Shown: positions 16,816 to 28,500 of the stretch, in pieces | Layout of the letters: each line of letters starts with the position of its first letter | Position numbering within the stretch: the stretch's first letter is position 1 | Assembly (NCBI RefSeq): GCF_003096595.1 | Contig: NZ_QEKO01000002.1 | Span: 249,064-313,063 of the forward strand | From: Pusillimonas noertemannii | Lineage (GTDB): Bacteria > Pseudomonadota > Gammaproteobacteria > Burkholderiales > Burkholderiaceae_B | DNA length: 64,000 bases | Direction: 5' to 3' | Program-made: the position numbers and the translations under genes | Notes under the pieces: model-generated | Database searches by the model: none | Seen by the model: only the letters and a program-made list of their open reading frames with translations | Told to the model about the DNA's origin: nothing

Positions 16816-19482
16816 TCAGGACGAATAGCCGCCCGTGACAATGTGGGCAATGCGGCGGTCTCGAACGTCCTGGCCGGCGTCCGGCGGCGGCACGTTGACC
16901 TGGGGGGGCTTGCCGTTATCACCGCTCCCCAGCGGCACGGGAACCTTGGGCGCTTCGGCAATGGCCGGCGGGGCCGGAACCGATGGCGGGGTGACAGCCG
17001 GCGCAGATACCGTATGCGCTGGCGCTGCGGCCATCAGCACGGGCGACGCAGCGGGCGACGCGGCGGGCGAGCGATTATTCAGGCCGTTGCCGTAGTAATC
17101 CTCGGGATCAGGCCCATTGTTGGCCAGTAGCCTTGGGTCTCCGATCATCTTGTCGGCCCCGGGGGCAACGACTGGCACAATTGTTGACGAACCCCTGTGC
17201 TGATTGGCGATATAGCGCGGCTGATCGCCCGCTTCTGGCGCGGCGTCGGCCTGGGCCAGTGCCAGCAGCTTTTCCTTTTCCTGTGAGGCCCGATTTAGCG
17301 TGCCTTTCCTGACGGCAGCCGACGAACTGGCGAACAGCTTGTCGTTGTTCTGAATCTTGTAGTCCTGAATGGCCGACACGATTTCAGCATCGGACATTTT
17401 TTCAGTGTCGCGGCCCTTGAGCGCCTTTTCGATCAGGCTTGTTTTGCCGCCGAACTGTACGGACGTGCTCCAAATGGAATCCTTTACCGCCGCGCCGCGC
17501 CCGGACAGGTCAATGCCGGACTTTTGCAGCTTTTCCATTTGCGGGTCAAAGTGCGTCTGCTTGATGAAATTGTGCTGTGCATCGCCGAATGCTGGATCGT
17601 CCTTGGCTACCTGCTTCCACTTTGCATTGAACTCCTTTGTGCCGGGCGTCATGCCCTTGAACTGTTCGCCGTACTGGGTCGAATCAAGGAATTTTTGCAA
17701 CGTGCCGGTCTTGGATGCAAGCTGATAAGTGCCGTAGGACGCGCCCCCAAAATCCCCCTTGCCGGTCGATACGGTGGCCGCGCCGCCCTTGCCGGACTCG
17801 AACAGCTTGGACGTTTTGCCCAGTACCCAATCCTTGGCCGAGGTGGCCTTGTCGCCCACCCAGGCCGCGCCTTCCCTGGCGGCATCAACGGCACGCCCGG
17901 CCCCGGCCTTCACGTCAATGCCGGTCTTTTCCTTGACGTAATCGTTTGCGGCATTGCCGGCGCTCTTGACTGACGCTATGGCGCTGGCCGCCACTTCCTT
18001 GGTGCTGGCTACGGCAGCCTTGGCCGTTTCCTTTACGTCAACACCAGTCACGTCCTTGATGTAGGCGTTCGCTTGGTCTCCCTTGTCCTTGACCCAATTG
18101 AACGCCTCGCCAGCGGCCTTCGTGACGTTCCCCCACAGCCCCTTGAGGTCGCCAACCAAGCCCTCCCACTTCGATTGCATCCCCTTGGTCAGGTCGCCCC
18201 ATTTCGCGCTGAATCCGTCAGACACCTCGTTCCACTTACTGGTGAAACTCGCCATGCCGGTATCCCAGCCATTGGAGATCCATGTGGTCGCGGCTTCCCA
18301 CTTTTGGGAAATCATGCCCCCAATGTCGGCACTGCGAAGATCGGCCACCCAGCCGCCCACGGTTTCGCCGACGACCTGCCCGGCCTTGTCGCCAAAGAAC
18401 ATGCCCGCCGCGCCGCCCACCACGCCGCCAATGGCCGCGCCGATAGGCCCGCCTAGCGCGCCCACGGCAGCGCCAAGCTTTGCGCCGGCCCACATGCCGC
18501 CCAGCGTTCCGGCCAGTCCGCCAACACCCTTGCCGGTCTTTACGTCCTTTTCACCACGGCTCAATGAATCGTCGCTTTCGCTGCTGAATATGTCGAAAAT
18601 GTTGCCGGCGCTGGCAATCAGGCCGCCCAGGACAGGGATTTTCTTCAACAGCATGGCCGCGCCGGAGGCTATTCCACCCTTGGCGAACAGGCCACCAAAG
18701 AGGCCGCCGCCACCGCCGCCACCGCCTTCGTCCGGCTTCTTCTCGATTTCCTTGAGCGTCTTGTTTGTTGCCTTGGAAAACGCCGTCTCTTCCTTTCGGA
18801 ACGAGCGCAGTTCACCGAATATGCGCCGATACCAGCGCTCCTTTTTCTTTTCGCTCTTGTCGCCGCCCAGGCCCTTGAGGGCGCTGTAGCCCTGGCTAAG
18901 CGGCTGGGCAATCTCATTGAATGCCTTGACGGTCGGGTCGGCCTCTTCAATCCCACCAGCCGATCCCGATACCGCAGCACTCAACCGCTTGACCAGTCCA
19001 GTTACCGCCGTTGATTCGCCGGGGTCTCGCGGCGGATTGTTGCCGTGATTGTTGTCGCCCCCAGGCTGCTTTCCAGCGCCGGCGACGAATCGCCCGGAGG
19101 CGTCGCGCCTGGCGGTCGGGCGAACGGCCTGGGCGGCTGATCGCGCAATAGCCGCCTTCATGGCCGCTTCTGGCACGGCGCGCGCGCGCGGCTGGGCAAT
19201 CTCATTGGATGCCCTGGCGGTCGGGCTATTGCCTTTCTGGCGGCCATTGCCGAACCGGGCCGCCGCCGGAATGACGGTTCCCCTTGCGGATGGCGTGGCT
19301 ACTTCGCGGCGCGCTGGCGCGCTGGCGCGCTGGCCCGGGCGCTCCGCCTTTTCAGACCTCGGGGCGGACAGAATCTGGCGGATAGCCGCCACATCGGCCT
19401 GTATCTCACCCCAAATATCAATAGCCCTGGTCAGGTCTATGGGGTCTCCAGTCAGGAACCCATCGTCATCGTGCTTGAGCAT
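16816..19482 (-). CDS. Tail tape measure protein with embedded muramidase domain
   Basis: The protein has 888 residues. It begins with a low-complexity Ala/Arg/Pro region (about 40-160). A Gly-rich hydrophobic centre follows (about 260-390, with possible membrane-spanning stretches such as LGAAVGALGGPIGAAIGGVV), then repeated Trp-containing helices (about 400-550) and Lys/Ala-rich coiled segments. Around residue 560 a peptidoglycan-hydrolase-like domain begins with FESGKGG (likely catalytic Glu), SYGTYQLAS and a helical body with VQFGGKTS, as in tail-lysozyme and VgrG-type muramidases. The tail end is Pro/Ala-rich. It sets tail length and should open the cell wall during DNA injection. Confidence 0.82.
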   Translation of the reverse strand: MLKHDDDGFLTGDPIDLTRAIDIWGEIQADVAAIRQILSAPRSEKAERPGQRASAPARREVATPSARGTVIPAAARFGNGRQKGNSPTARASNEIAQPRARAVPEAAMKAAIARSAAQAVRPTARRDASGRFVAGAGKQPGGDNNHGNNPPRDPGESTAVTGLVKRLSAAVSGSAGGIEEADPTVKAFNEIAQPLSQGYSALKGLGGDKSEKKKERWYRRIFGELRSFRKEETAFSKATNKTLKEIEKKPDEGGGGGGGGLFGGLFAKGGIASGAAMLLKKIPVLGGLIASAGNIFDIFSSESDDSLSRGEKDVKTGKGVGGLAGTLGGMWAGAKLGAAVGALGGPIGAAIGGVVGGAAGMFFGDKAGQVVGETVGGWVADLRSADIGGMISQKWEAATTWISNGWDTGMASFTSKWNEVSDGFSAKWGDLTKGMQSKWEGLVGDLKGLWGNVTKAAGEAFNWVKDKGDQANAYIKDVTGVDVKETAKAAVASTKEVAASAIASVKSAGNAANDYVKEKTGIDVKAGAGRAVDAAREGAAWVGDKATSAKDWVLGKTSKLFESGKGGAATVSTGKGDFGGASYGTYQLASKTGTLQKFLDSTQYGEQFKGMTPGTKEFNAKWKQVAKDDPAFGDAQHNFIKQTHFDPQMEKLQKSGIDLSGRGAAVKDSIWSTSVQFGGKTSLIEKALKGRDTEKMSDAEIVSAIQDYKIQNNDKLFASSSAAVRKGTLNRASQEKEKLLALAQADAAPEAGDQPRYIANQHRGSSTIVPVVAPGADKMIGDPRLLANNGPDPEDYYGNGLNNRSPAASPAASPVLMAAAPAHTVSAPAVTPPSVPAPPAIAEAPKVPVPLGSGDNGKPPQVNVPPPDAGQDVRDRRIAHIVTGGYSS

Positions 19483-20388
19483 TTACTTTCTCATGAAGGT
19501 GTCGAGCTGGGTAAACGTCATTTGGACTTCTTCAAGCCCGTCTTCCCGCCTCGAAAGGCTTACGTCAATGTTGGCCGGGCGAAACAGGCCAACGTCTTCA
19601 TACCCGCCCTGGTTGCTTCCAGAGGTGACGAAGGCGTGAACGATCTTGACGCCAACCGCATAGCTGGCCGGCGGGCCTATCGTGCCGTCTCGGGCCACGG
19701 CTGCGCCGGCATGCGCCATGAACCACCGCTTGATGAACCCACTCTTGTCATCCATCGTCGTGATGCGTAGTTCAATGGGGTCGCTTGAGTTCACAGAGTC
19801 GGTGTAGGCCGCGCCCAGCTTGCGCTTGTCGCCCGACAGGATCATGGGCGTGTACTCAACATCGGTAACGAACAGGTTGAACCGGCTGGACACGTCGCCC
19901 TGCAGCGGGCTGTCAATTTCAATCAGAAACAGGTTCTTGCGCGCAAACTCGGTGGCGCGCGACTCGTCGTGAATGCGCTTCGCTTCGCTCGGGCTGATAC
20001 CGCCCATGAGCGGCGTGGGCGTACCCCAATAGGCCGCCTGCGAGGCAATGCCGCCCATGCCCGGGAAGTACTTCGACAGCAGACCGGAATCCAACAGGCG
20101 CACGGCTGCGCCCTCAAAGTCGCCACTCAACACGTCGCCCAGCATGCCGCCGCCGGTATTGATCATCTTCGCCATTTGCGGCGAGATATGCTTGTTGATC
20201 ATGTTCTGCGCGGCAGTGTTCGCCATGTTCGCGCCGTACTTCGTGACGGCTGTAGCAAGCTTGCCGCCGCCAAGCGCGGACGCGACACTGGATGACGCAC
20301 TGCCAACGGCGGAACTGATGCCGCTCTTTATTGAGCCAAGCAGGCCCTTTGACGACAGGCTTTCAGCGACGTTGTTGTAGAGGCTCAA
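19483..20388 (-). CDS. Baseplate tube-initiator-like protein
   Basis: The protein has 301 residues from TTG 20388, overlapping the portal stop as TTGA. A Ser/Ala/Gly-rich helical N-terminus (about 1-130) precedes a beta-rich domain (about 150-301: KNLFLIEIDSPLQ, FVTDVEYTPMILSG, ELRITTMDDKSGFIKRWF). The latter resembles tail-tube-fold proteins such as T4 gp54/gp48-type tube initiators. This fits its place before the tape measure gene. The assignment is structural inference, not a motif match. Confidence 0.6.
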   Translation of the reverse strand: MSLYNNVAESLSSKGLLGSIKSGISSAVGSASSSVASALGGGKLATAVTKYGANMANTAAQNMINKHISPQMAKMINTGGGMLGDVLSGDFEGAAVRLLDSGLLSKYFPGMGGIASQAAYWGTPTPLMGGISPSEAKRIHDESRATEFARKNLFLIEIDSPLQGDVSSRFNLFVTDVEYTPMILSGDKRKLGAAYTDSVNSSDPIELRITTMDDKSGFIKRWFMAHAGAAVARDGTIGPPASYAVGVKIVHAFVTSGSNQGGYEDVGLFRPANIDVSLSRREDGLEEVQMTFTQLDTFMRK

Positions 20389-21938
20389 AACCGCCCCCCT
20401 GAATCATGCCCCCCGTCTTCGGGCGGCTTCGCATTGACGATGCTGGCAAACAGCTTGGCCTGGTCGTCATCGACCATCATGGTTCGGGATAGGAACGATT
20501 CCATGATCTGTTCGCTTGCGCCCAGTTCTTTCATGGTTTGAAGGGCCTGGGCCAGCATCATGCCGGAGTTCATGGCGTCCGCGCGCGTGCGCTGCTTTTC
20601 TGCCTCAAGGGCCGAAATGGAACCGTAGAAGTTGATCGTCCAGGGGCGCTCCCCGGCGGGGAACACCACGCCGTAGCGGCGATAGGTGTGAATATCAATG
20701 ATCTGGTTGAAGAATTCCGACAGGGCCACGCGGATAATGCGCGCGCGCTCCGCCGCCGCTGCGGACACGCGGAAGAATCCGCCATCGCCCAGGCCGCCGG
20801 CAAGCTGATCGGCAAATCCCAGCATGGACAGGTCAACGCCAAGCGCTCCGGCAAGCAATCGTGCATGCAGCATCACGTCTTCGATGCTGATATTGTTCGT
20901 CCGGCCCGTTTGTGTCTGGCCGCTCACGTTGATCAGTTGCTTTTCACCAAAAACGGGTATCAGGTGCCGGATACGCTCCATTACCGGGCGGCCATTCTTT
21001 ACGGCGGTCTCCGATAGCTCCTTGGACTTGCGCAACATGCCCGTGACGGACTTGATGAACATTTCCTGTTGCTCTTTGGTCATGGAATCCATGTTGACGC
21101 CGTACATTTGTTCGTCAATTGAATCCATCCAGCGCTGACCAACCAGGCCCATAAGCGAAGCTGAAAGGTTGTCGTAGGCCTCTTCTGCGCTGTACAGCAG
21201 CGATCCGCCGGCCATGGACGGCATGATCGGAAGCGCGTCAATATCATCTTCCTTGAGCGCTATCCTGATCGACTTTTCATAGACGCCATGCTGGGGAACC
21301 CATTGGGTGCGCGGCATGCGCAGGCGCGCAAGCTGCGATACGTCCAGGCGCTCGAAGTTTCGCTCCCCGATGTAGACGGCATAGCCCACGGTGCGGCTAC
21401 CGCGCTCGAACGGCTGCACAAGCTGCGGTCGCACCAGTTCATCTATGTACAGGTCAACAATGCCGCTCTGGTCGGCGTAGATACGCGCGTAGCTATCCCC
21501 AAACGATGCGCCCGTGTAGGCGGTCTGGAACGCCACCTTGTTCAGAAGCGGGCCAATGTCGCGCGAGATTTCGTCAACCACGTTCGCGACGCGCTTGTTC
21601 TTTTCGGCATCCGGGGTCTTTTCCACGAACACCAGTTGCCCGCTGGTCTCATGCCCGCCCAGGGCGGTAGTGACAAGCAGCGACATGGCGGTAGAGCAAA
21701 TCGGGTCGCTCTCCATGTAGGCCCATTTGTGATAAATGGACTGCCGGGTTCTGGCCAGCTTTTTGCCGGAACCCAGCAGGGAAGCAACGGTGGTGGTGCC
21801 AGCGCCGTACAAAAAGGTGTCGGCCTGGTTGATTTCTTGGGCCGGCGCAATGTTGGATGCCGCCCAGCGCTTCGCGCCTATACCCGTCATACGGGATAGG
21901 AGGCCTGGCTTTTTCAGGGCGGGGTTTTTCTCGGACAT
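20385..21938 (-). CDS. Portal protein
   Basis: The protein has 517 residues from ATG 21938 (a TTG at 21959 gives a longer form). The sequence has portal features: an early wing region (SIYHKWAYMESDPICSTAMS), GDSYARIYADQSGIVDLYID, a long helical stem and crown (EQQEMFIKSVTGML), and FRVSAAAAERARIIRVALSE before the C-terminus. It resembles T4 gp20-type portals in general layout. Unusually it lies over 25 kb from the terminase and major capsid genes, between the Dar block and the tape measure. Confidence 0.75.
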   Translation of the reverse strand: MSEKNPALKKPGLLSRMTGIGAKRWAASNIAPAQEINQADTFLYGAGTTTVASLLGSGKKLARTRQSIYHKWAYMESDPICSTAMSLLVTTALGGHETSGQLVFVEKTPDAEKNKRVANVVDEISRDIGPLLNKVAFQTAYTGASFGDSYARIYADQSGIVDLYIDELVRPQLVQPFERGSRTVGYAVYIGERNFERLDVSQLARLRMPRTQWVPQHGVYEKSIRIALKEDDIDALPIMPSMAGGSLLYSAEEAYDNLSASLMGLVGQRWMDSIDEQMYGVNMDSMTKEQQEMFIKSVTGMLRKSKELSETAVKNGRPVMERIRHLIPVFGEKQLINVSGQTQTGRTNNISIEDVMLHARLLAGALGVDLSMLGFADQLAGGLGDGGFFRVSAAAAERARIIRVALSEFFNQIIDIHTYRRYGVVFPAGERPWTINFYGSISALEAEKQRTRADAMNSGMMLAQALQTMKELGASEQIMESFLSRTMMVDDDQAKLFASIVNAKPPEDGGHDSGGRF

Positions 21939-22073
21939 GATGCGCCATTCTCGAAACAATGGCTTTCATCGTATGGCCCGCCCTATATGTCGATCGCGCT
22001 CTTTTTCCGAACGTGGACAGCAACGGCCAATGGCCGCCAAAAAGGCGGCCCTATGGTCAACAGCCCGACGAAA

Positions 22074-22508
22074 TTAGATGGGCTGGATCAGGCTGTTTTC
22101 AGTCTCCGAGTCATCCAGCACATAGAATTCCCCCGCGCCGAACAGGTCGAACTCGCGCGTACCGGCAAACATGGTTGCGTCGTACAGGGCGCGGAACTCG
22201 AACGCAGCCGCAATGGTCAGGTCGCCGTCAATCTGCCCGCTCAATTTGCGAACGCTGTAGGCCGATGCCAGCAGGCCGTCAACCTCGGGGCCATACAGAT
22301 AGCCCCGGTCGATCAAGATGGATTTCAGCGCCCACCAGTAGGGGCCGAAGCGCAAGTATCCGCCCGGCTCCTTTCTCACGTCGCGGTCAACCAGCGCCGT
22401 GATGAATTGCGAATGGCTTGGCTCCGTATAGCGCTGGCGGTATTCGGTTCGATAGGCTTCCAGCCGGTCGGCAATGCCTGGCTGGGGAAGGTAATTGACA
22501 AATTTCAT
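22074..22508 (-). CDS. Hypothetical phage protein
   Basis: The 144-residue soluble protein has a helical N-terminus (DRLEAYRTEYRQRYTEPSHS) and an aromatic middle (YLRFGPYWWALKSILIDRG). No family is recognised. It sits between the DarB-like gene (12 bases downstream of it) and the portal gene, so a virion or packaging-associated role is possible but unproven. Confidence 0.65.
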   Translation of the reverse strand: MKFVNYLPQPGIADRLEAYRTEYRQRYTEPSHSQFITALVDRDVRKEPGGYLRFGPYWWALKSILIDRGYLYGPEVDGLLASAYSVRKLSGQIDGDLTIAAAFEFRALYDATMFAGTREFDLFGAGEFYVLDDSETENSLIQPI

Positions 22509-22519
22509 GATGGCGGCCC

Positions 22520-25500
22520 TTATGCGATTGTGATGCTGTTGCGACGAACGCCATCTGCATGAGTATCAAGCAGGCGATCATAGACCTTGCGGGGAACAAC
22601 CCAAGAGTTTTGCGGCGCGGATGGCAGCGAACGGTTGGGGTATTTCCCTCGGAATATAGCCTTGATCCCCATGGAAAGGGCAACGCTCTTGATGGTGTCC
22701 TTGAATGCCTTGGTGTCACCGATAATCGCCACCAGCTCGTTAGGGTCGCCCCCGCTGGGCTGGGCCGCCGGTTCCTGCGGCTCTGGCACAACTTCCGGTT
22801 CAGGCGGGGTAAGCTGCGCCTCGCGCCGGCGCATCATGGCCGAAAACTGCCATGGCGCAAGCGTGAACCACGCCTCATTCGGGCCGATTTGCATGGCCTT
22901 GTAGTGGCGCGCAAGGAAGTCTTCCGCCAGCGCGTCTATTGCCTCGACGGTATCGACGGCTTCCAGCGCCGCATTGAAGGCCTCGGCGGATGGCGCGCCT
23001 ATCACCCTGTCCAGGGCATTGGCAATGTGCTTGGACGAATCGCGAACTCCAAGGATCTCCGAAGCGGCGACATAGGAAACCTGAACGCCATGGCGGATGG
23101 CGTAGGCCACCAAATCCGAAGCAAGCTGCGGCGAACCCACGTAGCCGCCATCAGACTCTACCGCGTCGGCCTCGAAGATGGCGTAGTTGTCCTGAATCTC
23201 AACAATCCCGCGCTGTTCGGTGGTGATCCGATCAAGCAACGGATCGCCCTGCGTTTCACCACGGTACAAGTGCGGGAACATCGGCTCGGCAAAGCGGATG
23301 GTGCGCGCCTCGGCCTTCATCTTCGGCCTGGCCTGCAGGGCATCGCGCACATCGGTATTGAACGAGAAATACCCTTGCGCGCCAGAGGTCAGCGCGCCGC
23401 CCATGCGGGCAATCAGCGCGTCGTCTTCCTTGGCCGCCCGGGCCACGCACGCGCGATAGTCGGCATGCTCTTTGGCAACAATGTTGCCGGTCAGCAGAAT
23501 GTCGGCATTGGCCGTGTATTTCCGGCCGCCTTCCACGTCCAGGCGATACGCCTTGTCAGAAGACTCCATGATCCAAAGGTTATCCAGGCGATCAAGCACG
23601 AAATCACCGGCACCGACAATCTGCCCGCGCACCACGCGCGCCTGCCCGCCCTTGACCTGCTCGATGCGATCATCCTTGACGCCCGCCGGGCCGCACAGCT
23701 TGGCCGCCTTTTCTTCGGATTGCTTGGCGAGTTGCTCGGCTGTCGATATTTCGATTTCCCAGTCTTGCGAGACCGGGCCATCCTCGACCACTTCAAACTT
23801 GAGGCCGTAGTACCTGTTGCCGTTGGCGACGTTCGATACGGAACTGATGACCTGCTCGCGGTCGATGCCCTTCACCTCGTACGAGCCGCGCGTGCGCAGC
23901 ATCCAGCTACTTTGGGAAAGGGCTTTTTCCAGCGTGTCGTATGAGCCGCTACCGTCGATACGGATGCTTGCCCGGATAGGTTCGGCCAGCTTTTCGTAAG
24001 CGGCCTTGGCCTTGTTCAGGGCGACTTGCGCCCGAGAAATGCGGCCTTCATCCTCGGCTTTCTCGGCAGCAGCAAGGCGCGCCTCGGCCTTTGTCACCAG
24101 CAGGTAGGTTTCTGCCGCGTCGGCCACACGTTCAGCCAGGAAGCTACCCACGTTGGGGTAACGATCCACGATGGCGCGCTGGGCAATCATGTTCTGCACG
24201 TTCGATGCCAGCGCTTCCTGTGCGGCCCGGCGGCGCTCTTCGGCTTCGCGCGTGGCGATCCGCTCTTGCACGCGGCGCATGCCTTCTTCGCTCCCGGCGG
24301 CCTCGGCCAGCATTTCAATGTCCTGGCGCGACATGCCGGCGGATACCTGAACCTTGTTGCCCGTGCCGGACATGAGTTCACCGATCCAGTCAGATTTTTT
24401 GCTGACAATTTGCCGCTTGTACTGGTCAAAGGTGCCGATGGCGTCATAGAAGTAGGCCCGCACCGCGTCAACCACGTTGCCCTGGCGCGCGCCGCGCCCG
24501 TTGCGCTGGTGGATGCTGTCGGGCGTCCAGCCTACCGTCAGGTGGTGGATGGCCTGCGTTCCTTTTTGCAGGTTGATGCCCACCTCGGCCTTTTTGTTGG
24601 CGATGATGACGCGATAGCGGTTGTCTTCGCCGTTCGCGTTGAAACCGTCCTGAATGTCCTGCATGTCCGCCGGGTCGCGTACGGCCTCGCCGTTGATGAT
24701 CGAAATGGCGCTGGCGCTCACGCCGGCCCGCGTCGTCAACAGCAGTTTCAGCTTATTGTGCAGGCCCAGCATGTCGCAGAAAACAAGCTGCTTGGCCGCG
24801 CCGCCCGCGCTCGGGGTGGCCTGTTCGCGCTGGAAATTCTCCAAGAACGCGGCGATCTTCGGCGGGATCGTGGCATCCAGGCTCAAGCCCAGCTTGTCGG
24901 CAATCTTGATGAATTCGAGCTGCGTAGAGTACGTTTCCGTGTCGATTACGATCCGGTCGTCGTCAATCTGCGCCGCCACCTTGACCGTCAAAACCTCGTA
25001 ATCGTTGTCGCCAGACTTCTTGATGACCCGCTTCACGATGTTTTCGTCTTTCAGAAGCGGGGTGCGCCGGCTGCGCTCTTCGCGTACCGCGCGCTTGTTG
25101 AACTGCTCTACCGCCTTTTTGGCCTTGGTCGCGTCCGTGATCAGGAACACGGTGGACTGGTCGGCAAGCTCGGGGTCAGCGATCAGCTTTGTGACCTTGT
25201 TGATGAAGTTGAACGGGTGCGCCAGCAGTTCCAGCGTTTCGCCCGTGCGCTCCATTTCGGCGTGGACGGCGGCCTCTTCCTCGGGCAGCACGTCCTTTTC
25301 CCGCTGCATGGCGGACGCGGCAGAGTAAACCGCCTGCAGGCGGCGAAGCTCGGCCATGATGGGCGGCTCGGACAGCGAAACCGGCACCGGCACCGGGTCA
25401 ATGCCAGGCACCTTCAAGCCCACTTCCACGGCGGAGCGGATAGTCGCAACTTCGCCCAGGACGTTGCGCAGCAGGGCCGTATTGTTCAGGCCACGGAACA

Positions 25501-28500
25501 CGCGGTTCATGCGCTCGACGCCGGCCAGCGACGTGGTGGTTTCTTCGGAAATGTCGCAGAACGCCTCCATGAAGGCATCCGCGCCGCGCACGCCGCCCAT
25601 CCGGCGGTTTACCTCGGCCTCGCCAACGGCCAGCGTCAGCATGGAATAGATTTCCAGCGGGCTATTGGTGATCGGCGTGGCCGTCAGGGCCAGCACGCCA
25701 TCATTCAGCTTGCTTTGGCCGCGTATGTACCACGTCTTGATTTGGGCGTCCATGCCACGGTTCGAGACCGTGGGAGCGGACAGGTATTTCGCGCCCTGAA
25801 AGTCGGTGGTGGTCTTGGAATTCTTGTAGGAGTGGGCTTCGTCAATGACGATGGAGTCCACGCCCATGTCTTCGAAGAACGGCACCGCAGCCGATCCCTT
25901 GCCCGCGCCCTGGACGGCCTTTTCAAGCTTGCCCTCGGTCTTGACGGATTCCGACTTGCTGGTAATGCTGCTCGCGTCGAACGATTCATCAACAGTGGTC
26001 AGGTACTGCGCATAGGACTCGCGGGTTTCCTCGCGCAGCGGGATCATGCTGAACGCTTCCAGCGTCATGTAAATCTTGCGATGCTCGTTGTTCAGGATGG
26101 CGTTCAGGTCGCGCACGTAGTTGGACGAATTGACGGTGGCCGTGCCATCCTCGGCTACGTCCATGCCCACAAAAAGGCAATCGGACGTGTCGGAATAGCA
26201 GGCCATCGTTTCCTTGCGCCAGTTCGTCAGCGTGGCGTTTGGCACCACAAAGAACGTCTTGCGCTTTACGCCGATGGCGTGAATGTGCTGAACGGCGGTC
26301 AGGGCCGTGAAGGTCTTGCCCAGGCCCACGTCGAAGCCAAGGATGCCGGACATGCGGCGCGCGTACTGGCGGATGGCCGCGTTCTGATAGCCGTGCGGCT
26401 GGAATGCTGGGTTCAGACCCGGGATTTCCAGCGGGCTTTCATCGTCCGGCTGGCGGAAGTACAGGTTCTCGGGATCTGCAAAGCGGCTGTTCAGTTCCGC
26501 CTGGATGGCCGGGTTCGCGCGCGCCCAGGCGTCAAACTGCTGGTTGCTCGATGAAATCAGTTCGCGCAGGCGTTCTACGCGGCTACGCTCCACCTCGGGG
26601 TCGTCTTCCTTTTCGGCCTGGGTGGTGCGGGTGCTAAGCGTGCCGTTCTTGATGTAGTCGGCAAACCGGCGCATATTGCGTAGCTGTTCGCTGTTGCGCG
26701 CCAGCTTGCTTTGCGTCTGGTCGAACCGCACCTCGGGGCCGTCAGCGCCGCCCACCAGCAGGGAAAAGCCCGGGTCAACGTACTTGCGCAGGAATTCCAC
26801 CTTGCGCGCAATCTCGATGTAGGGCGATGACAGGTTGAAACTCAACTCGCCCACGTCCGTCTTGACCAGCCGGCCCTCGGCGGCCTGGCGCTGGGCTACC
26901 AGCTTGGCGCGCAGGGCTTCATCTTCAACCGCGAGTATTTCGGCATTCGTGCGCGCAAGGAACTCGGCATAGTTGCCGGCGTAGTAGTCGTCTGCCGACA
27001 TTGCGCCCTGGCCGTCAGCGGACACGCACCAGTCATCACTGACGAACGGGTCGAAGTCCGCCCCCATGGTTTCGCGCAGCACGGCCAGCGGGATGAAGCC
27101 GTTTTCGTCGGCCTGCTCGTATTTGGCCCGCTCGTACTGCTGGGTAGGCGTGAGCGGCGTGGCCTCCACCTGGGCGGGCGCGGTTCCCGTCCAGCGCGGC
27201 GTGAATTCATCGCTGCGCACGGTATACACGACGCCCGGGGATAGCAGCTTGAGCGCGTCCTTGATGTTGGACGGTAGCGACTTGGGAAGCTTGCGGGCGG
27301 CGCGCGCGGCCACCTTAATGTCGGCGGTCAGGCCCGGGTAGGATTCTGCGTAGGCGAACGGCTCTTCGCTGGAATGGCTCTGCAGCGCTTCTTGCAGGGC
27401 CAGGGCGGTACGAATGACGCTGTACGCCTGATCCCGCTCGGCCTCGGGGAACTGCGAACGAATGGCGCGCACGGCGGAATTCAGCCATGGCGGGATGCTG
27501 TCGTAATCGGATCGGGCCGCCAGGCCGTCAACCAATGCGCTGGACTCGGCCCAGCCCGTGCGCGAACCAAGCGCGTCCAGGGCGGTCGATACGCGAAGCA
27601 GGGTATCGGCCTGGGCGGCGTCGCCCTCGGGGGCCTTGACCGCCACAAACGTACCGTCGCGGTACTGGTATGTCACCCCGGCGGACGTAACGGTGTCGCC
27701 GTTGGTGTACGTGATGGCCCGCGTTTCAGCGGCCCCCAGCGCTTCCCAGTTGATGCGGGATTCACCGAAGCGGCGAAGCAGGCGCGATATGTTGCCGATG
27801 GAGTCATCATTGACGACGCGCTCGACCTCGCCCCAGCGGCCCGTACCGATGGCGGTCTCGCCCAGGATGAACCGGCGGCCTTCGTCTTGGAAGTACTTGC
27901 CCTCAAGGAACGGTTCCCATAGGACGTTGGCAGAACGCAGGGCATCCGGGTTCTGCTGCTGCAATTCAGCAATCTTGTCGATGGTGTCATGGTCGAACTT
28001 GCGAAACACCAGCACGTCCGTTACCACGTCAGCGCCGCCGGCCTCGAACATCTTATTGGGCAGGCGGTACGCGCCCATGAATTCGGCTTTGAGCGACGCG
28101 GCAAACCGCAGCTTCGATTCTTTGGCCCCACGATTGGACACAAAGCCCTTGGAGCAAATGAAGGCGGCCAGCCCACGGGGGCGCAGCTTTTCCAGCGAAC
28201 GAAGGATGAAGTAGCCTTCCAGCGATTCATGCTGATAGCGTTCGTCCTTGAATCGTTCCTTGCCGCGCGCGGCCACGTCGCCAAACGGCACGTTCGTTAC
28301 CACGGCGTCGTAGATTTCGTCCGGCGTGTTGGCGGCCACGGACTCGAATGCGCTGATTGTGACGTTGTTTTTGGCGTTGATAAGCTGGTTGATCCGCCCG
28401 GAGGTCTGATCCAGTTCGACGGCATCAATTACCGCGCCATCCGGGGCCGTAGCGCCGAATATGCCCGTGCCGGCGCTCGGGTCAAGAACCTTGCCGCCCT

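Noticed and set aside
24026-26554. Long open frame (842 codons) on the + strand
   Set aside because: It lies entirely antisense to the DarB-like gene; GC-rich codon bias opens the opposite strand and the product shows no motif.
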